A stretch of DNA of 38,356 nucleotides from Minisyncoccota bacterium (GTDB lineage Bacteria; Verrucomicrobiota; Verrucomicrobiia; Methylacidiphilales; Verrucolacustridaceae): positions 1 through 38,356 of the forward strand of contig JASGCJ010000006.1 of NCBI GenBank assembly GCA_030054195.1, in the 5' to 3' direction. The notes beneath the pieces are model-generated. The model was not told the DNA's origin, made no database searches, and saw only the letters and a list, made by a program, of their open reading frames with translations. This document shows positions 7,657 through 17,989 of the stretch, piece by piece. Each line of letters starts with the position of its first letter. The first letter of the stretch is position 1. The position numbers were made by a program, and so were the translations under genes.

Positions 7657-8349
7657 ATGGTTAAGGTGAAATCGGACCAAATCATTCTCGCTCTTGATGT
7701 GGATTCTGCAGAAGAAGCGCTGGGTTGGGCTAAACGATTTCGCGGTAAGGTGGGAATCTTTAAGGTCGGCTTACAGCTTTTTCTTAGGGCAGGGGAAGAG
7801 GTTCTTACAGGACTGCAACGATTGGACGTTCCAATCTTTTTGGATCTGAAATTCCATGATATACCCAAAACCGTGGGGCAGGCTGTACGGGCAGTAACAA
7901 CCTGGAAGCCACTGCTCCTGACTATCCATGCCTCGGGTGGAAAGGATATGATGGAGGCGGCTGTGTCCTTTGCCCCAAAGGAGACTCGAGTTCTTGGAGT
8001 TACCCTTTTAACGAGTTTAAACGAGAAAGCTGTTCGTGCTTCAGGATGGGAAGCTGGAGTTGAAGCGACGGTCGAGCAACTGTCAGATTTGGCTAGGCAG
8101 TCGGGTTTGTCTGGGGTCGTTTGTAGTCCCCATGAGGCAAAAAAAGCGAGATCCTCTTGGGGGCCAAAAGCGGAAATTGTAACGCCAGGAGTTAGGTTGC
8201 CAGGTGCACAAGCGGATGACCAAGCGCGCTCCAAGTCACCTTTCGAGGCCATTGCAGATGGAGCAAGCCGAATTGTGATAGGCCGCCCGATTCTAACCAG
8301 CGCAGATCCCGAAACCGTCTTGGAATCGATTCTTTCTGAGTCTGCTTGA
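7657..8349 (+). CDS. pyrF: orotidine-5'-phosphate decarboxylase
   Basis: Catalyses OMP to UMP, the last step of de novo pyrimidine synthesis. The 230-aa protein has the usual blocks: ILALDVDSAEEAL at the N-terminus, GIFKVGLQLF, the catalytic Asp-Lys-Asp signature FLDLKFHDIPKTV at about residues 66-78, TIHASGGKDMM, and the phosphate-binding C-terminus VTPGVRLPG and ASRIVIGRPI. The ATG at 7657 begins just before the first beta strand. An AAGGA at 7638-7642 is rather far (14 bases). Divergent from ispE, convergent with lptB across 25 bases. The short bacterial form indicates a stand-alone enzyme, not a UMP-synthase fusion. Confidence 0.97.
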   Translation: MVKVKSDQIILALDVDSAEEALGWAKRFRGKVGIFKVGLQLFLRAGEEVLTGLQRLDVPIFLDLKFHDIPKTVGQAVRAVTTWKPLLLTIHASGGKDMMEAAVSFAPKETRVLGVTLLTSLNEKAVRASGWEAGVEATVEQLSDLARQSGLSGVVCSPHEAKKARSSWGPKAEIVTPGVRLPGAQADDQARSKSPFEAIADGASRIVIGRPILTSADPETVLESILSESA

Positions 8350-8374
8350 ATCGTTTTGCCTGTAGGAAGCGGCC

Positions 8375-9136
8375 TCACATCGAGAATCGGGGGCCGAGAT
8401 AGAGCCCCCGGGCCACTGGATCGTTGATAAGAAACTCTGCATCGCCCTCGCTTTCTACTTTTCCCTCGCAAATTAGGTAAGCCCTGCTCACGATCGATAA
8501 GGTTTCCCGAACGTTGTGATCGGTAATCAGGACTGCAATCCCTTTGCGACGCATAGTTAGAATAATCTGCTGAATATCGTAGACCGCCAGTGGATCCACC
8601 CCGCTGAAGGGCTCGTCCAACAGCAGAACACTTGGTCGTGTGACAAGACAGCGGGCGATCGCTAATCGGCGTTTTTCACCACCTGACAGTTGAATCGCAT
8701 GGCTCTTAATCAGTGCGTCCAAACCCAATTCAACCAGAAGCTCGTGACACCGTTCTTTGCGTTCCTGATCGGTAATAGGAAGTGTCTCCAGGATTGCCAT
8801 TAGATTCTCTTCCACGGTAAGGCGACGGAAAATCGATTCCTCTTGTGGAAGATATCCAATTCCTCTGCGGGCTCTGCGGTACATAGGCATCCCCGTTACA
8901 TCCTCGCCAGAAAACTGAATCGAACCAGCCGTAGGTCGGACAAGTCCAACTAACATATAGAAGCTGGTAGTTTTTCCTGCACCATTTGGGCCGAGAAGTC
9001 CCACGACCTCTCCCGCACGAATATTGAGATTCACCCCATTGACGACATTCCGCTCGCCGTACCTTTTGACTAAGCCTTCACACGATAGGATTGGTTCCCC
9101 TTGTGGAGGAGGTGCTGGCTGAGAAGGGGTGCTCAG
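8375..9136 (-). CDS. lptB: LPS export ABC transporter ATPase LptB, probable CTG start
   Basis: Cytoplasmic ATPase that powers LPS extraction from the inner membrane with LptF/G. It has Walker A GPNGAGKTT, Q-loop GYLPQEESIF, signature LSGGEKRR, Walker B VLLLDEPFSGVDP and switch His in ITDHNVRET. LptB-specific wording (FRRLTVEENLMAI) distinguishes it from other ABC ATPases. A start at GTG 9034 would remove the first strand (ILSCEGLVKRYGERNVVNGV), which is clearly coding. Between the upstream in-frame TAA (9209-9211) and 9034 there is no ATG, GTG or TTG. CTG at 9136-9134 overlaps the lptA TGA as CTGA and gives a 253-aa protein with a Pro-rich N-terminal extension. A ribosomal frameshift joining lptA to lptB is possible but less likely. 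No lptF or lptG is in the window. Confidence 0.93.
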   Translation of the reverse strand: MSTPSQPAPPPQGEPILSCEGLVKRYGERNVVNGVNLNIRAGEVVGLLGPNGAGKTTSFYMLVGLVRPTAGSIQFSGEDVTGMPMYRRARRGIGYLPQEESIFRRLTVEENLMAILETLPITDQERKERCHELLVELGLDALIKSHAIQLSGGEKRRLAIARCLVTRPSVLLLDEPFSGVDPLAVYDIQQIILTMRRKGIAVLITDHNVRETLSIVSRAYLICEGKVESEGDAEFLINDPVARGLYLGPRFSM

Positions 9137-9630
9137 GGGGCTTTCTGAAGCATCACCCGGCTTGCTCCCTCCGTAGTCATTTTGTCCTCTTCTGGGAAGA
9201 GAATGATCTTATCGGCAAATACAGTTTTATCCTTCGATATGACCTTTGGCTGACGAGCCACTTTAAGCAGCGTCAACTTTTTATCCGTAATGTCGTACAG
9301 CGCTTTTTCGCTGGAGGTCTCGGAGGATCCGTCTTTGCGCTTAATAACGACGTCCTCCCGTGCCTCGAGAGATTCAACAGCGTCATTATCCGCAAAGAAG
9401 ACAGTCATCTCTTTTGCCGTCATCGTAAAACGGGGTTCTTCCACTTTTACATTTCCACGAAAGATTCCCTGCTTTTTGCCCAGTTTTTTGCCTAGATTAA
9501 GGTCGAGAGAATCGCTCTCAATAACTGTAGATCCAGTTTGAGAAGAAGGTGCCGACTGGGCAGGAGTGGCGGTGTCTTGGGCCTGAAGTGTAAGGACAAA
9601 TAATAGGATTGAGGTAAATAAAATCTTCAT
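9133..9630 (-). CDS. lptA: LptA-like LPS transport periplasmic protein
   Basis: Periplasmic bridge component that shuttles LPS to the outer membrane. The 165-aa protein begins with a signal peptide (MKILFTSILLFVLTLQAQ). A low-complexity Thr/Ser/Gln linker leads into an OstA-like beta-jellyroll with the typical repeating pattern: GIFRGNVKVEEPRFTMTAKEM, then ALYDITDKKLTLL, then KDKTVFADKIILFPEEDKM. It lies between lptC-like and lptB genes, which supports the assignment. It overlaps the upstream gene by four bases (ATGA) and the downstream lptB by four bases (CTGA). Confidence 0.88.
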   Translation of the reverse strand: MKILFTSILLFVLTLQAQDTATPAQSAPSSQTGSTVIESDSLDLNLGKKLGKKQGIFRGNVKVEEPRFTMTAKEMTVFFADNDAVESLEAREDVVIKRKDGSSETSSEKALYDITDKKLTLLKVARQPKVISKDKTVFADKIILFPEEDKMTTEGASRVMLQKAP

Positions 9631-10041
9631 GGGTTTGAATTGGAGAGTACGACCCTTACGCGATTGTATAGGGTTCCGCTTGAGTCAGCGACATTCCAAT
9701 CAATCCCGTTGGAGGAGATCATGAGAGTTGGGCGTTTCACAAGAATACCGCTATCGGTGGTCAGGCGATTTTCTTTTCTCCAAAAGTCACTTCGGGTGGC
9801 TGTAATGGTTGTCTCAACTTTTCCATCAGAGTTAAAGAGCTCGACGTTTAGATCTTCGATTTTGAGCTGATTTGGGCTTACAACCGTAGCTCGTTTCCCG
9901 TTCACCATAGCTGTTTTTTTGCCGTTTGCGTCAGCCTGGGGAAGAGCAAAATTTTGAATCACAGATCCGATAGGAAACTCGGGGCCATTCCCAGCTACGG
10001 CTGGATAAACTGCAAATATGCAAAGAAAGGGTAGGAAGGCT

Positions 10042-10055
<14 letters not shown>
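9627..10055 (-). CDS. lptC: LptC-like LPS export protein
   Basis: Small 142-aa exported protein placed directly before lptA and lptB, as lptC usually is. It has a hydrophobic N-terminal signal or anchor (residues 4-21, ending YPAVAGNG). The domain after it shows the LptC/OstA-like beta pattern: LKIEDLNVELFNSDGKVETTI, then FWRKENRLTTDSGILV, then SNGIDWNVADSSGTLYNRV. The N-terminus looks cleavable, whereas E. coli LptC keeps a membrane anchor. It could also be a second LptA-like jellyroll; the name rests on gene order plus fold pattern. The ATG lies inside the 3' end of kdsA (14-base overlap), and its TGA overlaps lptA as ATGA. Confidence 0.7.
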
Positions 10056-13145
<3,090 letters not shown>

Positions 13146-13149
<4 letters not shown>

Positions 13150-13697
13150 TTATGTTTTGAGGCTTGTTCAAGAATCCAATCCTTGGCTTTGGGCCAATCT
13201 GAAGCCACAAAGCTGGCAAGTCGGCTTGCCTCCTGCATTTCATTCGTGGGTACGTGAAGACTGAGCAAGACAGTTTTGCAGCCCGCTGAGTTTCCCGCCT
13301 GAATATCACATAAACGGTTTCCGATCATAAAAGATCTCTTTAAGTCGATCTGTAGATCTGAAGCGGCTTGTTGAATCATCTTTGGTGAGGGTTTTCGTCG
13401 ATCGTCGTAAGGATCGCCTGGGACTGCAAAACAGTGTTCGTATGTGGCAAAGATGTTTTCCCCGCCTAGGAGCTCCTCCATCTTGGCGTCGACCGAGCGG
13501 ACCTGCTCTTTTGTAATTAGACCACGACCCACACCTGATTGATTTGAAATGACAACCAGTAGGAAGTTTGCGCCTCGAAGATCCGCAATTGCCGTGGAAG
13601 CCCCAGGCATCAGCTTAACAAGCTTTGGGTCGCCTAAGTAGGGGACGTTTTCGATTAACGTATCGTCGCGATCAAGAAATACGGCGTATTTACCCAT
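13146..13697 (-). CDS. gmhB: HAD phosphatase, D,D-heptose 1,7-bisphosphate phosphatase-like
   Basis: Histidinol-phosphatase-like HAD hydrolase that removes the C7 phosphate of manno-heptose 1,7-bisphosphate, the step after RfaE1 in ADP-heptose synthesis. The 183-aa protein starts MGKYAVFLDRDDTLIENVPYL. The HAD motif I is D-R-D-D-T, with Asp where most GmhB have Gly. Motif II is VISNQSGVGRG, and motifs III/IV are KPSPKM and MIGNRLCDIQAG. The Cys/His zinc loop typical of GmhB is only weakly represented (HCFAVPGDPYDDRRKPSP). ATG 13697 was chosen because it lies directly before the first strand and overlaps the rfaE1 stop by eight bases; ATG 13712 is possible. Its position between rfaE1 and kdsB supports the heptose role. 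Confidence 0.85.
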
Positions 13698-14691
13698 GAT
13701 GTCGTGCGGCATCGATGAGTTCTGCTGCTGTGACGGTGGCTGTGCCAAGCTTCCCGACAACAATACCTGCTCCCAAGTTGGCTAGTTCAGCCGTGATATG
13801 GCCGGGCAATCCAGTCGCGAGTCCAGCAGCAAGAAGGGAGATCACGGTATCGCCAGCGCCTGACACGTCATAGACCTCCCGAGCACGGCTTGGAATGCGC
13901 AGGGGGGCGTGTTGATGGCGGAACAGGATCATTCCATGTTCACCCAAAGTGAGAAGTAAGTATCGGCAGGACCATCGGAGCAGGAGCTCTTCACCTGCAG
14001 CGATCCAATCCTGAGGACGGTTCGAGTCGGGTTGACCCAGTGCTCCAAAAGCTTCAATACGGTTTGGTTTAACAAGGGTTGCCCCATTCCAATCTAAAGG
14101 ATTGTGGATATTGGGATCCACAGCGGTCGGAATTCCCTTTTTTTGTGCCGCGAGAAGCAGGGTATTCACGAATGTTTGATCAAACAGTCCCTTTCCATAA
14201 TCCTCCAAAACTACAGCATGACAGCGAGGGAGAACGTGGAGTGCTTTTCGTAAAACAGCATCCCGCTCCTTATCGGTTAGGTGAGTGGGTTCCTCTCGGT
14301 CCACTCTCACGACCTGCTGCTGTCTAGCAAGAATTCGCGTTTTTAAAATGGTAGGAAACTTATTGGATCGGCAGACGCCGGAGGTTCCAATTTTGCCATG
14401 TCGCAATAGACCCAAAAGACGCTGACCCGCGGCATCTTGTCCGATCCCGCCACTTAACTCGGCATGGATACCGAGAGCGGCAAGATTGCGTGCAACGTTT
14501 GCGGCACCGCCTGGGTATGCCTGCTCTCGTTCCACGTGAACTACAGGTACGGGGGCTTCTGGGGAAATGCGTGAAACACGTCCATAAATAAACTCGTCTA
14601 ACATTAAATCTCCGACAACAAGGACACGAACACGCCGAAAACGAGTAAGGGCGGATTTTAGCTTTGCGGGGGAGAGGTTAACCTCGGGCAT
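13690..14691 (-). CDS. rfaE1: D-glycero-beta-D-manno-heptose-7-phosphate kinase (HldE/RfaE domain 1)
   Basis: PfkB-family sugar kinase forming heptose 1,7-bisphosphate in ADP-heptose synthesis. The 333-aa protein covers only the kinase half of HldE; the cytidylyltransferase-like second domain is absent and must be a separate gene elsewhere. Motifs are VLVVGDLMLDEFIYG at the N-terminus, the PfkB block YPGGAANVARNLAALG, VLEDYGKG, PNRIE, and the C-terminal anion hole and catalytic Asp in YDVSGAGDTVIS. It is the first gene of an overlapping chain that runs to lptB, so the promoter should lie in the 241-base gap upstream. The frame begins at ATG 14691. Confidence 0.95.
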   Translation of the reverse strand: MPEVNLSPAKLKSALTRFRRVRVLVVGDLMLDEFIYGRVSRISPEAPVPVVHVEREQAYPGGAANVARNLAALGIHAELSGGIGQDAAGQRLLGLLRHGKIGTSGVCRSNKFPTILKTRILARQQQVVRVDREEPTHLTDKERDAVLRKALHVLPRCHAVVLEDYGKGLFDQTFVNTLLLAAQKKGIPTAVDPNIHNPLDWNGATLVKPNRIEAFGALGQPDSNRPQDWIAAGEELLLRWSCRYLLLTLGEHGMILFRHQHAPLRIPSRAREVYDVSGAGDTVISLLAAGLATGLPGHITAELANLGAGIVVGKLGTATVTAAELIDAARHHG

Positions 14692-14932
14692 CTTTAGACA
14701 ATGCCAAAAGCCTCACTAAATCGCAACGCACACTTCTGTTAAGCCAACACTTCATCTCTATTAAATGGATTCGTAAAACCCTTTGCTCCAATTATTTATA
14801 TACATCCTTAGGCAGATCGCAAGACATTGAAAATAAGCTATTTATATCATGTAATTCGGTAGTCCCTAGGCATTGAGGGTAGGTGGGTGCAAAATCCGGC
14901 TTTGGGGATCCTCGAGAAGGAGATAGTACTAC
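14692..14932. other. Divergent intergenic region between rfaE1 and the PHP phosphatase gene
   Basis: The longest gap between confidently called genes (241 bases). It is AT-rich around 14745-14860 and must hold the promoter of the eight-gene LPS chain on the - strand and that of the PHP gene on the + strand. On the - strand a TATATAAAT-like stretch occurs near 14796-14804, but no convincing paired -35 was found. No RNA gene, strong hairpin or small gene was seen. Confidence 0.5.
14827..14855 (+). promoter_or_regulatory. Possible sigma-70-type promoter for the PHP phosphatase gene
   Basis: TTGAAA at 14827-14832 and TGTAAT at 14850-14855 are separated by 17 bases, close to the TTGACA/TATAAT consensus. 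They sit about 80 bases upstream of the PHP gene start. Read by eye only; AT-rich surroundings make chance matches likely. Confidence 0.3.
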
Positions 14933-14935
14933 GTG
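14917..14935 (+). promoter_or_regulatory. Ribosome binding site deciding the PHP gene start
   Basis: AAGGAG at 14917-14922 lies ten bases before GTG 14933 and thirteen before the adjacent in-frame ATG 14936. The spacing slightly favours GTG. Either choice changes the protein by one residue only. Confidence 0.6.
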
Positions 14936-15730
14936 ATGCTTTTTGACTACCACATGCACACGCCGCTGTGTGGTCATGCGACGGGTCACCCGCGTGAATA
15001 TGCAGCGGAAGCCGTGCGCAAGGGGCTTGGTGAAATTGGTTTTTCTGAACACAACCCCATGCCCTCTAAATTCGATGACTGGCGCATGGATCTGATCGAT
15101 TTTCCTGAATATATCCGCCTCGTGGAAGAGGCTCGGGCAGAATTTCCTCAGTTGCCCATCCGCCTCGGACTCGAGTGTGACTTTATCCCGGGAAAAGAAG
15201 GATGGATTCGGGAGTTGGCTGAAAAGGCGGATTTCGACTACTTCATCGGATCGGTTCACTACATCACTCCAGATTGGGATGTGGACAACCCTTTAAAACT
15301 AGCCCGCTGGAAGGATCAACCTGTTGAGGAAGTGTGGACCAAGTATTTCAAGGCCATGACCCAAGCAGCGGGGAGCGGCCTGTTTGATTTCATGGCTCAC
15401 CCTGATTTAGTGAAAAAATTCGGTCATCGCCCCAAAGGAGATCTTCGGCCCTACTACAAAGAAACTCTCGACGCGATTGAGGCGGCGGGAATTGCAATGG
15501 AAGTCAGCACCGCTGGTTTGCGCAAGGAGGTAATGGAAATTTATCCCTCTAAAGTCTTTTTGGAGGAGGCGTTCAGAAGAAATATTCCAATCCTCATTTC
15601 TTCCGATGCGCATGCCCCCAAGGAGGTGGGGCATGAATTTGGACGGGCGGTATCCCTAGTGAAAGAGGTTGGCTATCGCGAGGTTAACTGTTTTCGAAAG
15701 CGAGAAAGAGTTCGAATTGCGCTTGGGTAA
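14933..15730 (+). CDS. hisK: PHP-domain histidinol-phosphatase (HisK-type)
   Basis: Metal-dependent phosphoesterase of the PHP superfamily, most like the HisK histidinol phosphatase of histidine biosynthesis. The 265-aa protein opens with the metal site YHMHTPLCGHATG and continues with GFSEHNPMP, LGLECDFIPG, the family block FIGSVHYI, FMAHPDLVKKFG and the final ISSDAHAPKEVG. All the His/Asp ligands expected of PHP enzymes are present. No other his genes are in the window, so a different phosphomonoester substrate cannot be excluded. It is a single gene, converging on murA with 20 bases between stops. Confidence 0.85.
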   Translation: MMLFDYHMHTPLCGHATGHPREYAAEAVRKGLGEIGFSEHNPMPSKFDDWRMDLIDFPEYIRLVEEARAEFPQLPIRLGLECDFIPGKEGWIRELAEKADFDYFIGSVHYITPDWDVDNPLKLARWKDQPVEEVWTKYFKAMTQAAGSGLFDFMAHPDLVKKFGHRPKGDLRPYYKETLDAIEAAGIAMEVSTAGLRKEVMEIYPSKVFLEEAFRRNIPILISSDAHAPKEVGHEFGRAVSLVKEVGYREVNCFRKRERVRIALG

Positions 15731-15751
15731 GTTTCTTGGCGTAAGTTTCTT
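15727..15751. repeat. Short near-tandem repeat between the PHP and murA stop codons
   Basis: The 11-base unit GTAAGTTTCTT occurs at 15727-15737 and again at 15741-15751, a 14-base period. The first copy contains the PHP gene stop and the second touches the murA stop. It looks like a local duplication; no function is evident. Confidence 0.6.
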
Positions 15752-17055
15752 CATCTACGCTCAATTTGAGCACCGAGGGACTGCAGTCGCTCTTCAATTC
15801 GGCTGAAACCACGGTCGATCTGTGTGACATTACGGATTTCTGATTCACCCTCAGCGCAGAGTGCGGCAATAAGAAGCGCCATTCCTGCACGGATGTCCGG
15901 GCTGGCTAACTTAGCTCCTCGAAGTTTGTCGGAGCCAAGAATGACGGCACGGTGAGGGTCACACAAAATGATCCGGGCGCCCATTTCGAGAAGTCCGTCC
16001 ACAAAGAAGAGGCGCGATTCAAACAGCTTTTCGTGAATCAAGACCGTGCCCTTACACTGCGTCGCTGTGACAAGGGCTACAGAGGTCATATCGGCTGGAA
16101 ATCCAGGCCAAGGAGCGTCCGCAATGTGTGGAACAGCACCACCGAACTCTTTTTCAACTTCGAGGGACTGGTTCTTTGCTACATAAATATCTTCTCCTTT
16201 GATTTCAGTTCGTATCCCTAGCCGCGCAAAAGTCTGGAGAATCATTCGCATGTGTTGCGGGGCACTGTTGCGAATTGTAAGAGCTCCTCCCGTTACAGCA
16301 GCTAAAGCGAGGAAAGATCCGGCTTCAAGATAGTCAGGTCCGATTCGGTGGGTAGCGCCTTTGAGTGATTTAACACCTTGAATGGTAAGGGTGTTCGTGC
16401 CGATACCATTGATCTGCGCACCCATGGCGTTGAGGAGATTTGCCAAAGCCTGAACATGGGGCTCACTGGCTGCGTTATGAATAACCGTAGTTCCTTCTGC
16501 TAGTGATGCAGCACAGAGGCCATTTTCGGTAGCAGTGACCGAGGCTTCATCAAGGAGGATATCGGCCCCGCGGAGCTTTTTTGCCTGAATTTGTAATCCA
16601 TTTTTTGACTCACTGATCTTGGCGCCTAGGGCGGCAAAGATTTGAAGATGGGTATCGAGGCGACGTCGGCCGATTCGATCGCCACCAGGGCGGGGCAGGG
16701 TGACTTCCCCTGTGCGGGCTAGGAGGGGGCCAGCCAAAGTGACAGATCCTCGTAGACGCGAGCCTAGTTCTGGATGGATGGTCGACTTGGGATTGGCCTT
16801 GGCCTGAAGAGTTAGCGTACGCCGTGTGGGGCATGAGTCGGATTCCGATGTGGATAAGCCGAGATCGTTAAGGATCTTTTCCATCAGACGAACATCTTCA
16901 ATTTGTGGAATATTCTGAAGGATGACGGATTGATCAGTCATACAGGCAGCGGCCATGAGGGGCATGGCCTCGTTCTTGTTCCCTTGAGGTTCGATCTCAC
17001 CTTGGATCGGTTTTCCCCCTTGAACGATGAACTTTGCGCCGTTGGATGTAGCCAT
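15751..17055 (-). CDS. murA: UDP-N-acetylglucosamine 1-carboxyvinyltransferase with Asp in place of catalytic Cys
   Basis: First committed enzyme of peptidoglycan synthesis, transferring enolpyruvyl from PEP to UDP-GlcNAc. The 434-aa length is normal. The N-terminal Lys-Asn pair appears in [12 protein letters not shown]. The active-site loop, normally P-G-G-C-x-I-G, reads [16 protein letters not shown], with Asp126 at the position of E. coli Cys115. This substitution is known from Chlamydia and Mycobacterium tuberculosis, where it keeps activity but abolishes fosfomycin binding. Other blocks ([51 protein letters not shown]) are intact. It starts at ATG 17055, has no overlapping neighbour and converges on the PHP gene. 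Confidence 0.97.
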   Translation of the reverse strand: MATSNGAKFIVQGGKPIQGEIEPQGNKNEAMPLMAAACMTDQSVILQNIPQIEDVRLMEKILNDLGLSTSESDSCPTRRTLTLQAKANPKSTIHPELGSRLRGSVTLAGPLLARTGEVTLPRPGGDRIGRRRLDTHLQIFAALGAKISESKNGLQIQAKKLRGADILLDEASVTATENGLCAASLAEGTTVIHNAASEPHVQALANLLNAMGAQINGIGTNTLTIQGVKSLKGATHRIGPDYLEAGSFLALAAVTGGALTIRNSAPQHMRMILQTFARLGIRTEIKGEDIYVAKNQSLEVEKEFGGAVPHIADAPWPGFPADMTSVALVTATQCKGTVLIHEKLFESRLFFVDGLLEMGARIILCDPHRAVILGSDKLRGAKLASPDIRAGMALLIAALCAEGESEIRNVTQIDRGFSRIEERLQSLGAQIERR

Positions 17056-17144
17056 ATGCAGAAACTGCCTAGAACTATGGATAAGGGCAACTCTCTGCAG
17101 GGGGTTCTTTTTGGGATTTAGTCCTGAGGTCCGTTTGCTACTGT

Positions 17145-17156
17145 AGGAAGCTTATG
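17145..17156 (+). promoter_or_regulatory. Ribosome binding site of the small ORF at 17154
   Basis: AGGA at 17145-17148 lies five bases before ATG 17154, good spacing for initiation. Confidence 0.45.
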
Positions 17157-17261
17157 AAAGTTTCGATGCTTTATTTATTGGGAAAGGATTTCTCGCTTGT
17201 GTCGAATTCAATCGATTGGTGGATTGCTTTAATCGAATCACCTTTATTCAAGAGCGCTTAG
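17154..17261 (+). CDS. Possible 35-residue small protein or leader peptide upstream of a GT2 gene
   Basis: A 35-codon open frame with a well-placed AGGA ribosome binding site. It ends with TAG two bases before the ATG of the following glycosyltransferase gene, an arrangement that would allow translational coupling. The peptide begins MKVSMLYLLGKDF and includes SIDWWIALIESPLF; it is mildly hydrophobic and contains two adjacent Trp. No family is recognised. It fills most of the 208-base gap between murA and the GT2 gene. It could equally be a chance ORF in a leader region. Confidence 0.35.
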   Translation: MKVSMLYLLGKDFSLVSNSIDWWIALIESPLFKSA

Positions 17262-17263
17262 AA

Positions 17264-17989
17264 ATGAAAACAGTTATAATGCTCCTAGCCTATAATGCTG
17301 AAAAAACTTTAGCTAAAACTGTTCAGGCCATTCCGGATAATCTTAAGTCTAATATCCTTGTTGGGGATGATTCCAGTTCCGACAGGACGAGTCAGGTAGC
17401 TAAGGAACTGGGGCTGGAGGTAGTTCGGCATAACAAAAATCTTAACTACGGAGGAAACCTTCGTTATTTAATGAAACAGGCCATTTCGGATGGGGCAGAT
17501 GTAGTAGTAGAGTTGCATGCTGATTATCAGTACGAACCCTCAATTATCGATCTTTTGGCAGGGTTTGTGGAACGAGGTTGGTATGATCTCATTCAGGGAA
17601 ATCGAATTCGCACCCGACAGGAAGCTCTGTCCGGTGGGATGCCCTACTACCGATATTTTGGGAATCGAGTCCTGACCTTCGGGCAAAACCTCTGGTTTGG
17701 GACGTGTTTTGGAGAGTGGCACAGTGGCCTGCGGGCTTATTCGCGCCGGCTTTTAGTGCAAGCACCATTAGAAGAGTTTCACTCAAGCCACGCCTTTGCA
17801 AGTGACATCATGAGTTTTGCCGTGGCTCGTGGCTTTCGGGTGGCCGAAGTCCCGTGCCCGGTTCGCTATGAAGTCGAAAGTTCCTCGGTGGCTCCTGGAA
17901 ATCTTTTTCGGTACGCGTGGCACACTATGAGGGCGGCTTTGCATTATCCTCCTTGGCGGCGTACTCGATCTTTTTTAAGGCGTGCATAA
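17264..17989 (+). CDS. GT2-family glycosyltransferase
   Basis: Cytoplasmic inverting glycosyltransferase with a GT-A fold, 241 aa from ATG 17264, which precedes the first strand MKTVIMLLAYNAEKTL. The nucleotide-binding block is VGDDSSSDRT (about 33-42). The DxD-type motif is ELHADYQYEP (His85-Ala-Asp87). The acceptor-side block is WHSGLRAYSRRLL. The overall pattern resembles polyprenyl-phosphate sugar synthases and rhamnosyl or mannosyl transferases of O-antigen loci; donor and acceptor cannot be named. There is no C-terminal membrane helix pair. Its 3' end overlaps the convergent methyltransferase gene by 46 bases. Confidence 0.85.
   Translation: MKTVIMLLAYNAEKTLAKTVQAIPDNLKSNILVGDDSSSDRTSQVAKELGLEVVRHNKNLNYGGNLRYLMKQAISDGADVVVELHADYQYEPSIIDLLAGFVERGWYDLIQGNRIRTRQEALSGGMPYYRYFGNRVLTFGQNLWFGTCFGEWHSGLRAYSRRLLVQAPLEEFHSSHAFASDIMSFAVARGFRVAEVPCPVRYEVESSSVAPGNLFRYAWHTMRAALHYPPWRRTRSFLRRA

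Noticed and set aside
7653-8471. A 272-codon open frame on the - strand opposite pyrF
   Set aside because: It covers pyrF almost exactly in an antisense frame, and its product is Ser/Arg/Pro-rich with no family pattern; pyrF on the + strand is certain.
9133-9160. Programmed frameshift producing an LptA-LptB fusion at the C5 run
   Set aside because: No canonical slippery heptamer is present, and LptA and LptB work in different compartments; a CTG start explains the junction more simply.
14692-14932. A riboswitch or small RNA gene in the longest intergenic gap
   Set aside because: No strong paired stems or recognisable conserved boxes were found by eye.
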